Positions 1-7,465 of a stretch of DNA of 7,593 nucleotides are shown here, piece after piece. Each line of letters starts with the position of its first letter. Positions within the stretch are counted from its first letter, which is position 1. The stretch is from Paracoccaceae bacterium (GTDB lineage Bacteria; Pseudomonadota; Alphaproteobacteria; Rhodobacterales; Rhodobacteraceae). The notes under the pieces are model-generated. The model searched no databases. It was not told where the DNA came from and saw nothing but the letters and a program-made list of their open reading frames with translations. Location: the NCBI GenBank assembly GCA_023260935.1, contig JALQTL010000038.1:1-7593 (forward strand), read 5' to 3'. The translations under genes and the position numbers were made by a program.

Positions 1-1
1 G

Positions 2-124
2 TCGGGCGAGGCCGAGGAAAAGCTGACCGCCGGAGATGTGGCGCGCTATGCGGCCGACCTTTCCCATGCGATCAGTGCCGAAGGGGGGCCGGCCCGGGCC
101 ATCCTGATCGTGCAGGGAAGCTGA
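2..124 (+). CDS. C-terminal end of a cupin-domain protein, probably an Xre-family transcriptional regulator (partial)
   Basis: Only the last 40 codons and the TGA stop are inside the window; the start lies to the left. The visible peptide contains LTAGDVARYAADLSHAI followed by PARAILIVQ. This matches the last strands of a small cupin barrel (pattern aGD..r..ad.pH.i....pa.a.lvv), as found at the C-terminus of Xre/cupin regulators that sense small molecules. The helix-turn-helix part is not visible, so the regulator call is inference from the cupin ending and from its position directly upstream of a palindrome and promoter in front of kbl. It could instead be a stand-alone cupin enzyme. If it is a regulator, it probably controls the downstream kbl-tdh pair, which lies on the same strand. 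Confidence 0.5.
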   Translation, partial: SGEAEEKLTAGDVARYAADLSHAISAEGGPARAILIVQGS

Positions 125-145
125 TCGGGCCAGGTGATTTCCGAT

Positions 146-167
146 ATGACGGATTAAAATCCGTCAT
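146..167. promoter_or_regulatory. Perfect 10-bp inverted repeat, candidate operator of kbl-tdh
   Basis: The arms are ATGACGGATT and AATCCGTCAT, separated by AA, with no mismatch. The repeat ends one base before the candidate -35 hexamer. Its length and symmetry suit a dimeric helix-turn-helix protein. The upstream cupin-type gene is a natural candidate for the binding protein, but that link is inference. The repeat is followed by CTTGACG rather than a run of T, so it does not look like a rho-independent terminator for the upstream gene. Confidence 0.55.
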
Positions 168-168
168 C

Positions 169-197
169 TTGACGATTCTGCATTCGGGGTGTAGCTT
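169..197 (+). promoter_or_regulatory. Candidate sigma-70 promoter for kbl-tdh
   Basis: TTGACG at 169-174 matches the -35 consensus in five of six positions. After a 17-base spacer comes TAGCTT at 192-197, a weak -10 element with three of six matches. The pair lies between the inverted repeat and the kbl ribosome-binding site, which is where a promoter is expected. The -35 is convincing; the -10 is weak, as is common in alphaproteobacteria and at regulated promoters. Confidence 0.45.
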
Positions 198-208
198 TTC
201 CAATATCA

Positions 209-215
209 CGGAGGA
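209..215 (+). promoter_or_regulatory. Ribosome-binding site of kbl
   Basis: CGGAGGA contains the Shine-Dalgarno core GGAGG at 210-214, ten bases before the ATG at 225. It supports that ATG as the true kbl start. Confidence 0.7.
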
Positions 216-224
216 CTATCTGCC

Positions 225-1418
225 ATGACGGATCGCACGGCTTTTCTGAACCATCTTGGCGGCGTTCTGGCCGGGATCGAGGCCGAAGGGCTGACCAAGC
301 GCGAGCGGCTGATCCACGGGGCACAGGGTGCGCATGTGCAGATGCAAGGGAAGCAGGTTCTGAACCTGTGCGCCAATAATTATCTGGGGCTGGCCGATGA
401 TCCGCGTCTGGTGCAGGCCGCCAAGGATGCGATGGACGCGGGCGGTTATGGTATGGCCAGCGTGCGTTTCATCTGCGGCACCGCCGATCAGCATCGCAGG
501 CTGGAATTGCGGCTGGCGCAGTTTCTGGGCACAGACGACTCGATCCTGTTCGCGGCCTGTTTCGATGCTAATGGCGGGTTGTTCGAACCGCTGCTTGGAC
601 CGGAAGATGCGGTGATTTCCGACAGTCTGAACCACGCCAGCATCATCGACGGCATCCGCCTGTGCAAGGCGCGGCGCTATCGCTATGCCAATGCAGACAT
701 GGCCGATCTGGAGGCACAGCTTCAGACCGCACGGGCGGATGGCGCGCGCTTCATCCTGATTGCTACGGATGGCGTCTTTTCGATGGATGGCTATCTGGCA
801 AAACTGCCGGAAATCCGCGCGCTGGCAGATGTTTATGGTGCGATGCTGATGGTGGATGATTGCCACTCCACGGGCTTTATGGGCCCGCAGGGGCGCGGCA
901 CGCCGGCGCATTTCGGGGTGACGGCGGATATCCTGACCGGCACGTTGGGCAAGGCCCTTGGCGGGGCGCTGGGGGGATATATCGCCGGGCCGCAGGCGGT
1001 GATTGACGTGCTGCGGCAACGGGCGCGGCCCTATCTGTTTTCCAATGCGCTGCCGCCGGCGGTGGTGGGGGCGGGGCTGGCGGCGCTGGATATCGTGGAA
1101 GCGGCGGATGATCTGCGTGCGGCGCTGTTCGACAACGCACGCTATTGGCGCGCCGGGTTGGAAGCGATGGGCTTCCGGCTGCTGCCCGGGTCGCATCCCA
1201 TCGTCCCGGTGATGCTGGAAGAGGCGAAGCTGGCACAGGCCATGGCCGCCGATCTGGCGGACCGGGGCGTGCATGTGGCGGGCTTCTTCTTTCCGGTGGT
1301 GCCCAAAGGGCAGGCCCGCATCCGCACGCAGATGAATGCCCGGCTGACGCGGGACGATCTGGATTTCGCGCTGGCGGCATTCGCGGCCTCGGGGCGCAAG
1401 CTGGGGGTGATCGCATGA
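225..1418 (+). CDS. kbl: 2-amino-3-ketobutyrate coenzyme A ligase (glycine C-acetyltransferase)
   Basis: This PLP-dependent alpha-oxoamine synthase cleaves 2-amino-3-ketobutyrate with CoA to give glycine and acetyl-CoA. It is the second step of threonine breakdown through threonine dehydrogenase, in the cytoplasm. At 397 residues it is essentially the same length as E. coli Kbl (398). Stretches typical of Kbl rather than of BioF, ALA synthase or serine palmitoyltransferase are clear: NLCANNYLGLADDP, GMASVRFICGT, CFDANGGLFE, LNHASIIDGIRLCKA, IATDGVFSMDG, and GFFFPVVPKGQARIRTQM near the C-terminus. The PLP-binding lysine is Lys243 in TGTLGKALGG. Asp211 in VDDCHSTGF is expected to hold the pyridine nitrogen, with His214 near the ring. 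The ATG has a good ribosome-binding site. It is followed after 78 bases by tdh on the same strand, the usual kbl-tdh arrangement. Nothing in the gene looks damaged. Confidence 0.96.
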   Translation: MTDRTAFLNHLGGVLAGIEAEGLTKRERLIHGAQGAHVQMQGKQVLNLCANNYLGLADDPRLVQAAKDAMDAGGYGMASVRFICGTADQHRRLELRLAQFLGTDDSILFAACFDANGGLFEPLLGPEDAVISDSLNHASIIDGIRLCKARRYRYANADMADLEAQLQTARADGARFILIATDGVFSMDGYLAKLPEIRALADVYGAMLMVDDCHSTGFMGPQGRGTPAHFGVTADILTGTLGKALGGALGGYIAGPQAVIDVLRQRARPYLFSNALPPAVVGAGLAALDIVEAADDLRAALFDNARYWRAGLEAMGFRLLPGSHPIVPVMLEEAKLAQAMAADLADRGVHVAGFFFPVVPKGQARIRTQMNARLTRDDLDFALAAFAASGRKLGVIA

Positions 1419-1484
1419 TCCCCCCTCGCGCCCCATGCGGCGCCTTTCTGCAACCGCGGTCTGACAGTCTGTCGACCGATCTGT

Positions 1485-1489
1485 GGGAG
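1485..1489 (+). promoter_or_regulatory. Ribosome-binding site of tdh
   Basis: GGGAG lies seven bases before the ATG at 1497, within the 78-base gap after kbl. No convincing terminator or separate promoter is seen in that gap, so kbl and tdh are probably cotranscribed. Confidence 0.6.
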
Positions 1490-1496
1490 TAACCCG

Positions 1497-2522
<1,026 letters not shown>

Positions 2523-2549
2523 AATGGCAAAAGGCGGGTAACCTTCCTT

Positions 2550-2564
2550 GCCCGGCAGGCGGGC
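2550..2564. terminator. Small hairpin between convergent tdh and dapA-like genes
   Basis: GCCCG at 2550-2554 pairs with CGGGC at 2560-2564 around a five-base loop, in the 42-base gap between the two convergent genes and just outside the dapA-like stop codon. It has only five base pairs and no clear T tract on either strand, so it is at best a weak bidirectional terminator. Confidence 0.25.
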
Positions 2565-3476
2565 TTATGCAGCGGGCCGCGCAGGCAGAAGATTGGCCTG
2601 CGAAATCGCCCTGCGCAGATGCGCTTCCCCTGCCGGCGAAAGGGGCACGAGCGGCAGGCGCACACGGTCAGACATCACCCCTTCCAGGGCGAGCGCGCGT
2701 TTGACGGGGCTGGGGCTGCTTTCCACGAACATGGCACTGGCCAAAGGCGCCAGACGCTCATGCAGCGCGAGGGCATCTTCCCGCCGCCCTTCGGCCCAGG
2801 CGCGGTAAAGTGCGACAACCTCGGACGGCATGTAGTTTGACAGAACAGAGGTCAGGCCGATGGCGCCCAGGGCAAAGAAGGGCAAGGCAAGGCCGTCGTC
2901 TCCACAATGCACGACGAAATCCGATCCGCATGCCGCGCGCAGGGCGGTCACGCGGGCAGGATCGCCGCCGGCTTCCTTGATTGCAACGATGTTGCGATGC
3001 GCACGCGCAAGCGTGGCGGCAGTTTCCGGGGCTATCGCAACCCCCGTTCGGCCGGGCACCGAATAAAGCATGACATCAAGGGGCGTGGCTTCTGCCACGG
3101 CCGAAAAATGGGCAACGAGGCCTTCCTGTGTTGGCTTGTTGTAGTAGGGGGTAATCAAGAGCACACCATGTGCCCCGGCATCGGTCGCCCGTTTCGTCGC
3201 GGCGACGGTTTTTTTCGTGACGTTGCTGCCGGTGCCGGCAAGCACATAGGCGGAATTCCCGGCGCGTTTGACCGTATGGGCAATCACGGAAAGCGCTTCG
3301 TCTTCGTCGAGGGTGGCTGCCTCGCCGGTGGTGCCAACGGGAACAAGGCCCGCGATTCCAGCCTCAAGCTGGCGGTCGATCAGGCGATCATAAGCATCCC
3401 AGTCAATCGTGCCCGCATCTGTGAAGGGCGTGACAAGGGCGGTGAAAACACCGTTGAAACGGGTCAGATCGGTCAT
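2565..3476 (-). CDS. DapA-family lyase, dihydrodipicolinate synthase-like, in a catabolic operon
   Basis: A 303-residue class I (lysine Schiff-base) aldolase of the DHDPS/NAL family. Canonical DHDPS condenses pyruvate with aspartate semialdehyde in lysine synthesis. The main motifs are present: VGTTGEAAT with Thr49-Thr50, ITPYYNKPTQEG with Tyr111-Tyr112, Tyr138, SVPGRTG with Arg143 (equivalent to E. coli Arg138, which binds the aldehyde substrate's carboxylate), and IKEAGGD with the Schiff-base Lys167. These favour a DHDPS-type reaction or its reverse over the deaminase type of hydroxyproline clusters. One deviation is ESSPSPVK where E. coli has ESNPIPVK. It is the last gene of the minus-strand operon, 11 bases after the DapB-like gene; AAGGA at 3483-3487 lies six bases before the ATG. 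Its position behind a dehydrogenase and an aldehyde dehydrogenase suggests a specialised paralogue, not housekeeping dapA, though the latter cannot be excluded. Confidence 0.8.
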   Translation of the reverse strand: MTDLTRFNGVFTALVTPFTDAGTIDWDAYDRLIDRQLEAGIAGLVPVGTTGEAATLDEDEALSVIAHTVKRAGNSAYVLAGTGSNVTKKTVAATKRATDAGAHGVLLITPYYNKPTQEGLVAHFSAVAEATPLDVMLYSVPGRTGVAIAPETAATLARAHRNIVAIKEAGGDPARVTALRAACGSDFVVHCGDDGLALPFFALGAIGLTSVLSNYMPSEVVALYRAWAEGRREDALALHERLAPLASAMFVESSPSPVKRALALEGVMSDRVRLPLVPLSPAGEAHLRRAISQANLLPARPAA

Positions 3477-3487
3477 TGTAGATCCTT

Positions 3488-4150
3488 TCAGGAAATGTCT
3501 GAGGGCGCATATGCGCCATTGGGTTGCCCCACGAGCCAGCGGGCAGCGGCCAAAGCGCCTGCGGCATATGCTGCACGGCTGGCCACCGAGAGGGTGAGCG
3601 AGATCCCTGCCACGCCAAGATCGAAGCGCAACTCGTTGATGCCGGGCGTGTCGCCCAGACGGTGGATTTCTGTCGCGATCTCTCGGCCCGTGCCGGACAA
3701 ATCGGCCACCAACGCCTTGGTGGTGCCAGAGGCGTCGGGCTTTTTCTGCGCATTATAGGTCTCGGCCACGGTCAGGGCCGCATCGGGCAGCGCAGATGCA
3801 AGCATCTGCCCGGCCCGACGGAAGGCTTCGAACCCGAGTGTGAAGTTTGCCCCGATCAGGATCGGACGACACGTCCCCTCGGCCCTGAGACGTGCGCTTT
3901 GTTCGGCGGAAAAGCCGGTGGTCCCGATCACCAGCGGGAGCGGATTGCCGGCGAGACGGTCCAGCAGCTGCATGACCGCTTGCGGTGCTGAAAAGTCGAT
4001 CAGCACATCGGCATCAAGCCGCGCGGCCGCCAATGCCGAGCCATCTTTGCCCGAAATACCCTCGGCCAGTGTCAGATCATCCGCAATCCTGATCTGTGCC
4101 AAGACCTCACGTCCGACCTTGCCGCCGGCCCCAAGCACCGCGACCCGCAT
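3488..4150 (-). CDS. Short DapB-like oxidoreductase lacking the catalytic histidines
   Basis: A 220-residue relative of dihydrodipicolinate reductase (DapB, about 270 residues). The Rossmann glycine motif GAGGKVG is at residues 7-13, DFSAP at 52-56, GTTGF at 76-80 and ANFTLGFEAF at 101-110. All are DapB landmarks for NAD(P)H binding and fold. The DapB substrate motif E..HH..K.DAPSGT is ETYNAQKKPDASGTT here: the two histidines are Tyr132 and Asn133, while Lys136 and SGT are kept. The GEH segment and the surrounding REGHTGER loop of E. coli DapB are also missing, which explains the short length. The fold is clear but the normal reaction is doubtful. It may reduce a different cyclic imine or act as a partner of the DapA-like protein. 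The ATG overlaps the aldehyde dehydrogenase stop by one base (TGATG), with no strong ribosome-binding site, so translation is probably coupled. Confidence 0.75.
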   Translation of the reverse strand: MRVAVLGAGGKVGREVLAQIRIADDLTLAEGISGKDGSALAAARLDADVLIDFSAPQAVMQLLDRLAGNPLPLVIGTTGFSAEQSARLRAEGTCRPILIGANFTLGFEAFRRAGQMLASALPDAALTVAETYNAQKKPDASGTTKALVADLSGTGREIATEIHRLGDTPGINELRFDLGVAGISLTLSVASRAAYAAGALAAARWLVGQPNGAYAPSDIS

Positions 4151-5547
4151 CAGTCGATCACCACGCGCGGTTCCGACATTTCCCGCATGGCGATCCGAAC
4201 CCCCTCGCGCCCCAGGCCAGACCGTTTGATGCCGCCAAAGGGCACATGTTCAGCCCGGAAATCAGGGCCTTCGTTCACCATGATCCCGCCAACCTGAAGC
4301 CCACGGGCCAACTTGCGGATGGCGGCATGGTCGTTGCTGAAGACGCCAGCCTGAAGCCCGTAGTCAGAGCTGTTGACCTCGGCCATGGCGGCATCCAGAT
4401 CGGCAAAGGGCCGCAGCGCCAGGACTGGCCCGAATGTCTCTTCAGCAACCAGTTTCATCTCGGGCAGCACATCGGCAACCACGGTCGGAGCGACCAGATT
4501 TCCGTCGCGCGTGCCCCCCATCAGCACCCTTGCCCCCTTGGTCCGGGCATCCGTCAGCCGCAGCATGATCTCGTCAGCGGCAGCGGCGTCGATGACGGGG
4601 CCCATCTGCGTGTCGGGATTTGCCGGGTCGCCGAAACGGTGTGCCGTAACCCCGGCCAGAAGAACCTCGGTAAAGGCGTCGGCAATGTCCTTGTGGACAT
4701 AAAGCTTTTTGACTGCGGCGCAGCTTTGGCCGGCAATTTCATAGCGGTGGCCAATCGCCGTGGCTGCTGCGGCGGCCAGATCGGCATCGGGCAGGACGAA
4801 CAAGGGGTCATTGCCGCCCAGTTCCATCAGGCAACGCACAAGTCCGCTTTCGCGTTTCAGGGCAAGCCCTGCCTGCGGCCCACCGGTAAAGGACAGAAGG
4901 TCAATCGGGGCGCGTGCGAGGGCAAGGGCTGCCTCTGCGCCACCATGGACGATCTGCACAAGATGGTCGGGAAAACCCGCCTCGGCGGTCAGTCGGACCA
5001 GATGATCGGCCGCAAGAGGCGCCTTGGGAGAAGGCTTGATCACCAACGCATTTCCTGCCCCGATCGCGGGGCCGAGCTTGTGGCACAAAAGGTTGACCGG
5101 GTAATTGAAAGGCGTGATCGCCGCGACCACCCCAGTTGGCGCAAGGCTGACTACCGCTTGGCGATCGACCCCACCCGCGACAATCGCGCAATGCATCACT
5201 TCGCCGTCCAGAAAGGTGGCGGCATCGCCCGAAAGGCGCAATGTATTTTGCGCGCGGCGCACTTCGTTCCTTGCTTCGGTGATGGTCTTGCCCATCTCGG
5301 CGCAAATCGTCTGCGCCAGTATTTCGGCATCACGCGCCATCAGATCCGCCAGACGATTCAACAGGTCGCGGCGCTGATAGGGTGTCGAGCTGCGGAAGGC
5401 CGCCGCGGCAACCTTGGCACGCATCACGCAGGCCCGGATTTCTGCCTCGGAAGTTTCGGGCAATTCGCCCACCACAGCGCCGGAAAATGGATTGTGGATC
5501 GCAAAGCGCGTGGCGTGGACGGTGCGCAGTGGCGCGGCAAGGGTCAT
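4150..5547 (-). CDS. NAD(P)-dependent aldehyde dehydrogenase, lactaldehyde/phosphonoacetaldehyde/GapN-like
   Basis: A 465-residue soluble enzyme that oxidises an aldehyde to a carboxylate. Catalytic residues are complete: Asn148 in ITPFNYPVN, Lys171 in VIKPSPKAPL, Glu242 in MELGGNDPLF, Cys276 in GQSCAAVKK and EETFGPV at 369-375. The LGGNDP and SCAAVKKLYV forms, and the ending FRAEHVPFGGIKRSGLGREGVR..M.EM, resemble the lactaldehyde/phosphonoacetaldehyde/GapN branch more than ketoglutarate-semialdehyde or betaine-aldehyde dehydrogenases. The glutamate that enforces NAD+ preference after the KP motif in many ALDHs is absent, so NADP+ may be accepted (inference). The start overlaps the flavoprotein stop by four bases (ATGA), and AAGGAG lies seven bases upstream of the ATG. 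In context it should oxidise an aldehyde formed by the upstream dehydrogenase or by the lyase; the natural substrate cannot be read from the sequence. Confidence 0.9.
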   Translation of the reverse strand: MTLAAPLRTVHATRFAIHNPFSGAVVGELPETSEAEIRACVMRAKVAAAAFRSSTPYQRRDLLNRLADLMARDAEILAQTICAEMGKTITEARNEVRRAQNTLRLSGDAATFLDGEVMHCAIVAGGVDRQAVVSLAPTGVVAAITPFNYPVNLLCHKLGPAIGAGNALVIKPSPKAPLAADHLVRLTAEAGFPDHLVQIVHGGAEAALALARAPIDLLSFTGGPQAGLALKRESGLVRCLMELGGNDPLFVLPDADLAAAAATAIGHRYEIAGQSCAAVKKLYVHKDIADAFTEVLLAGVTAHRFGDPANPDTQMGPVIDAAAADEIMLRLTDARTKGARVLMGGTRDGNLVAPTVVADVLPEMKLVAEETFGPVLALRPFADLDAAMAEVNSSDYGLQAGVFSNDHAAIRKLARGLQVGGIMVNEGPDFRAEHVPFGGIKRSGLGREGVRIAMREMSEPRVVID

Positions 5548-6809
5548 GGGTTTTCTCCTTCAGTCTCGTCTGTGGCCGCCAGAAGATCAGCCACGGCAAT
5601 GGGACGGGCTGGCCAACGCGGCGCACCGATCCCGGGTTTGATTGCTTGCGCAGATGTCAGGCGTGCGATCCAATCGCCGCAAAAGCGGCCTTGGCAGGGG
5701 CCCATGGCAAAACGCCCGTCCAGCCGCAGTTGCCGCGCGGTGGGCGCAGGGCCAAGATCCCGCAGATCGTTCAGCGTGCGCGCCTCGCAGCGACAGATGA
5801 CAGTATCCCCGGGCAGATCGTTCAGATCTGCGCTAACGTCGTGGGCGTAAAGGTCTGCCAGTCTGGCCTGTGCCCTTCTTTGCCGGGCAAGTTCCGGATC
5901 AGGCGAAGGCGCCTTCTGGCCAAGCAGGCGCGCCGCCAGTGCCGCGCCGCCCGTCTGCCCATCGACCATCGCAGCACGGGCGCCCAAGGCCTCTCGACAA
6001 TCCCCAAGCTGCACCACAGGCAGGGCGTCACAGGTGGGCAACCCAAGATCATTGGGCCGGATGCCATCGTGCAGCGCAACATGATCTGCCACGAAGCGCC
6101 GGCCGTTGGATGCCTCGGCCATGAGGGCGCCATTTTCGGCGCGAATTGCAGTCAACCGGGTGCCTGTAAGGATCGGAACACGCGCCAGCATCAGGCGCGA
6201 AAGGTAGCCTGCTGCCTCGATCCAGTAATCCCGCGGCAAACCGAGGGCCATCAGAGGCCGTGCAAAGGGTCTGCCTGCCTCAAGGATCGCGACCGGTGGA
6301 CTGCCAAGCTTTGTCAACTGCGCCCCGACCGCCAACAGAAGCGGGCCAGAGCCTGCAAGCAGCACGCGACCCTGCGGTGCCTCGCCCAAGGTCTTCAGGC
6401 GGATCTGCAAGCTGCCTGCGGTTTCGACGCCGGGGAGTGTCCAGCCCGGCCTTGGCCGCACGGTTTCACGCGCGCCAAGCGCCAGAACCACGGCGCGGGG
6501 CCGCAAGAGCCGGTTCATCCCGCCGGTCAGCAGGGCGGTGCCCTTATGATCGACACCTCCAAACCGGGTCGCAAGGGCAAGCGTTATGCGGCTTCCCTGA
6601 GCTGCAACCTGCGCCATCAGGTCCGACCAACGCTGTTCCTGCGCCGCGGTGGCCAGGCTGCGCCCCCCCGGTAGCGGTTGCCGATGTATCGCGCCACCCG
6701 CGGCCTGCGCCTGATCGACCACAAGAACCGGGAGGCCTGCGCGGGCGAGTTCAACGGCGGCCGACAGACCGGCAAGACCTGCGCCAACCACAAGGACATG
6801 GTCAGACAT
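5544..6809 (-). CDS. HcnB-like FAD/[2Fe-2S] subunit of an amino-acid (D-hydroxyproline/opine-type) dehydrogenase
   Basis: A 421-residue flavoprotein with a two-dinucleotide-binding-domain fold. The FAD-binding motif VVGAGLAGLSAAVELARAG is at residues 7-25 and a second nucleotide-binding motif, LLAGSGPLLLAVGAQL, lies in the middle. The C-terminal BFD-like [2Fe-2S] domain carries C339-x-C341 (VICRCEA) and C372-x4-C377 (GPCQGRFC), plus a C-terminal tail. This layout is typical of HcnB, the OoxA/NoxA opine oxidase subunits and the corresponding D-hydroxyproline dehydrogenase subunit, which pass electrons from an amine toward the respiratory chain. The ATG at 6809 is preferred over an in-frame ATG at 6848. 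It has GGGAGG five bases upstream, the glycine motif then sits at the usual distance from the N-terminus, and the overlap with the ferredoxin gene is eight instead of 47 bases. No transmembrane segment is visible. Confidence 0.88.
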   Translation of the reverse strand: MSDHVLVVGAGLAGLSAAVELARAGLPVLVVDQAQAAGGAIHRQPLPGGRSLATAAQEQRWSDLMAQVAAQGSRITLALATRFGGVDHKGTALLTGGMNRLLRPRAVVLALGARETVRPRPGWTLPGVETAGSLQIRLKTLGEAPQGRVLLAGSGPLLLAVGAQLTKLGSPPVAILEAGRPFARPLMALGLPRDYWIEAAGYLSRLMLARVPILTGTRLTAIRAENGALMAEASNGRRFVADHVALHDGIRPNDLGLPTCDALPVVQLGDCREALGARAAMVDGQTGGAALAARLLGQKAPSPDPELARQRRAQARLADLYAHDVSADLNDLPGDTVICRCEARTLNDLRDLGPAPTARQLRLDGRFAMGPCQGRFCGDWIARLTSAQAIKPGIGAPRWPARPIAVADLLAATDETEGENP

Positions 6810-7059
6810 CCTGGCCTCCCGCAATTTCCGAAGACAGGTGCAGCCCATCGCTGGCGGCCAGAAGGCAGGCCTCGGTCAGTCGACCTTCGGCCCTGACAAG
6901 GCAACCCTGACAAAGCCCGATCCCGCAGAAGACGGCGCGCGCCTGTCCTGTGTGGGCTGTGCCGAAAGCTTTGATACCCGCACGCAGAAGTGCCGTCGCA
7001 ACGCTTTCCCCGGTGCGAAAGGGAATGGCCGTTCCGTTCCAGAAAATCGTGCCGGTCAT
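6802..7059 (-). CDS. HcnA-like small [2Fe-2S] subunit of the amino-acid dehydrogenase
   Basis: An 85-residue ferredoxin-like protein. The iron-sulphur ligands are Cys45, Cys50, Cys53 and Cys65 in FCGIGLCQGCLV...EAC, a C-x4-C-x2-C-x11-C pattern typical of the small subunit of hydrogen-cyanide synthase (HcnA), opine oxidases and bacterial D-hydroxyproline dehydrogenase. It would carry electrons between the two flavoprotein subunits. The start overlaps the preceding gene's stop by four bases (ATGA), and a strong AGGAGG (7067-7072) lies seven bases before it. The end overlaps the next start by eight bases. Sandwiched between the DAO-type and BFD-type flavoproteins, it completes the three-subunit set. 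It is too short to assign a substrate. Confidence 0.88.
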   Translation of the reverse strand: MTGTIFWNGTAIPFRTGESVATALLRAGIKAFGTAHTGQARAVFCGIGLCQGCLVRAEGRLTEACLLAASDGLHLSSEIAGGQDV

Positions 7060-7465
7060 CCCAAGGCCTCCTGCCGTGCCGGCGTGAATCTGGCGGGTGA
7101 CAAGGTTTCGAGGTCGGCAGAAATGTCGTCGGTCGGCGGCATGCCACGCACGATCCGCGCGACCTCGCGTCCCATAATGGCTGAAAGGCAGATCCCGTCG
7201 CCTTCGAAGCCGGTGGCAAGCGTTACGCGGGTTTCGCCGGGCAAGCTGCCAACGATGGGCAGACTGTCGGAAACGGCAGCACGGATGCCGGCGAAGGCGC
7301 GGATGACGCGCCGTTCTGCCAATATCGGCAATGCGGTGACCGCGCGTTTCATCAGTTGACGCAAAGTGGAAAAATCAACGCGGTTCGGGTCCGCATGGTT
7401 TTCGCGGCTGGACCCGATCAGGAACTGGCCCGTCGTCAGCGGGTCAATCACGACCGAGCAGGCTG
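7056..7465 (-). pseudogene. C-terminal remnant of an HcnC-like DAO-family flavoprotein subunit (5' part missing)
   Basis: About 131 residues match the C-terminal third of a DAO-family FAD oxidoreductase: VIDPLTTGQFLIGSSRENHAD, then the LPIL and AFAGIRAAVSDSLPIVGS stretch and ATGFEGDGICLSAIMGREVARIV, the last being the FAD-contacting end of the fold. The full protein should be about 370-400 residues with an N-terminal FAD motif, so two thirds are missing. A GTG at 7451 could be read as a start but falls inside a conserved strand and has no role as a true start. The frame continues leftward into non-homologous, AT-richer sequence and meets a stop at 7527-7529. The homology seems to end between about 7452 and 7465. 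This is the catalytic substrate-oxidising subunit, so if the break is real the complex is dead; it may instead be an assembly join. Confidence 0.8.

Noticed and set aside
146..167. The inverted repeat as a rho-independent terminator of the upstream gene
   Set aside because: No T tract follows; CTTGACG follows directly and the arms are only moderately GC-rich, so an operator is more likely.
4096..5850. Long plus-strand open frame (584 codons) opposite the aldehyde dehydrogenase
   Set aside because: It is antisense to an enzyme with all catalytic motifs present and has a low-complexity basic composition without recognisable domains.
5382..6674. Plus-strand open frame (430 codons) opposite the HcnB-like flavoprotein
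   Set aside because: It is antisense to a gene with clear FAD and iron-sulphur motifs; the antisense product has no coherent fold signature.
6807..6848. Upstream ATG at 6848 as the start of the HcnB-like gene
   Set aside because: It adds 13 residues, overlaps the ferredoxin gene by 47 bases and moves the FAD motif away from the N-terminus, whereas the ATG at 6809 has GGGAGG at proper spacing.
7056..7451. An intact 131-residue protein starting at the GTG at 7451
   Set aside because: The conserved part starts in the middle of a DAO-family domain. The FAD-binding N-terminus is missing and the GTG falls within a conserved strand, so it is a fragment.
2565..7465. Assignment of the operon to standard 4-hydroxyproline catabolism
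   Set aside because: The trimeric dehydrogenase fits, but no epimerase is visible, the DapA member has DHDPS-type residues, the ALDH is not of the ketoglutarate-semialdehyde type and a DapB relative is extra. It remains possible but is not supported enough to name the genes.
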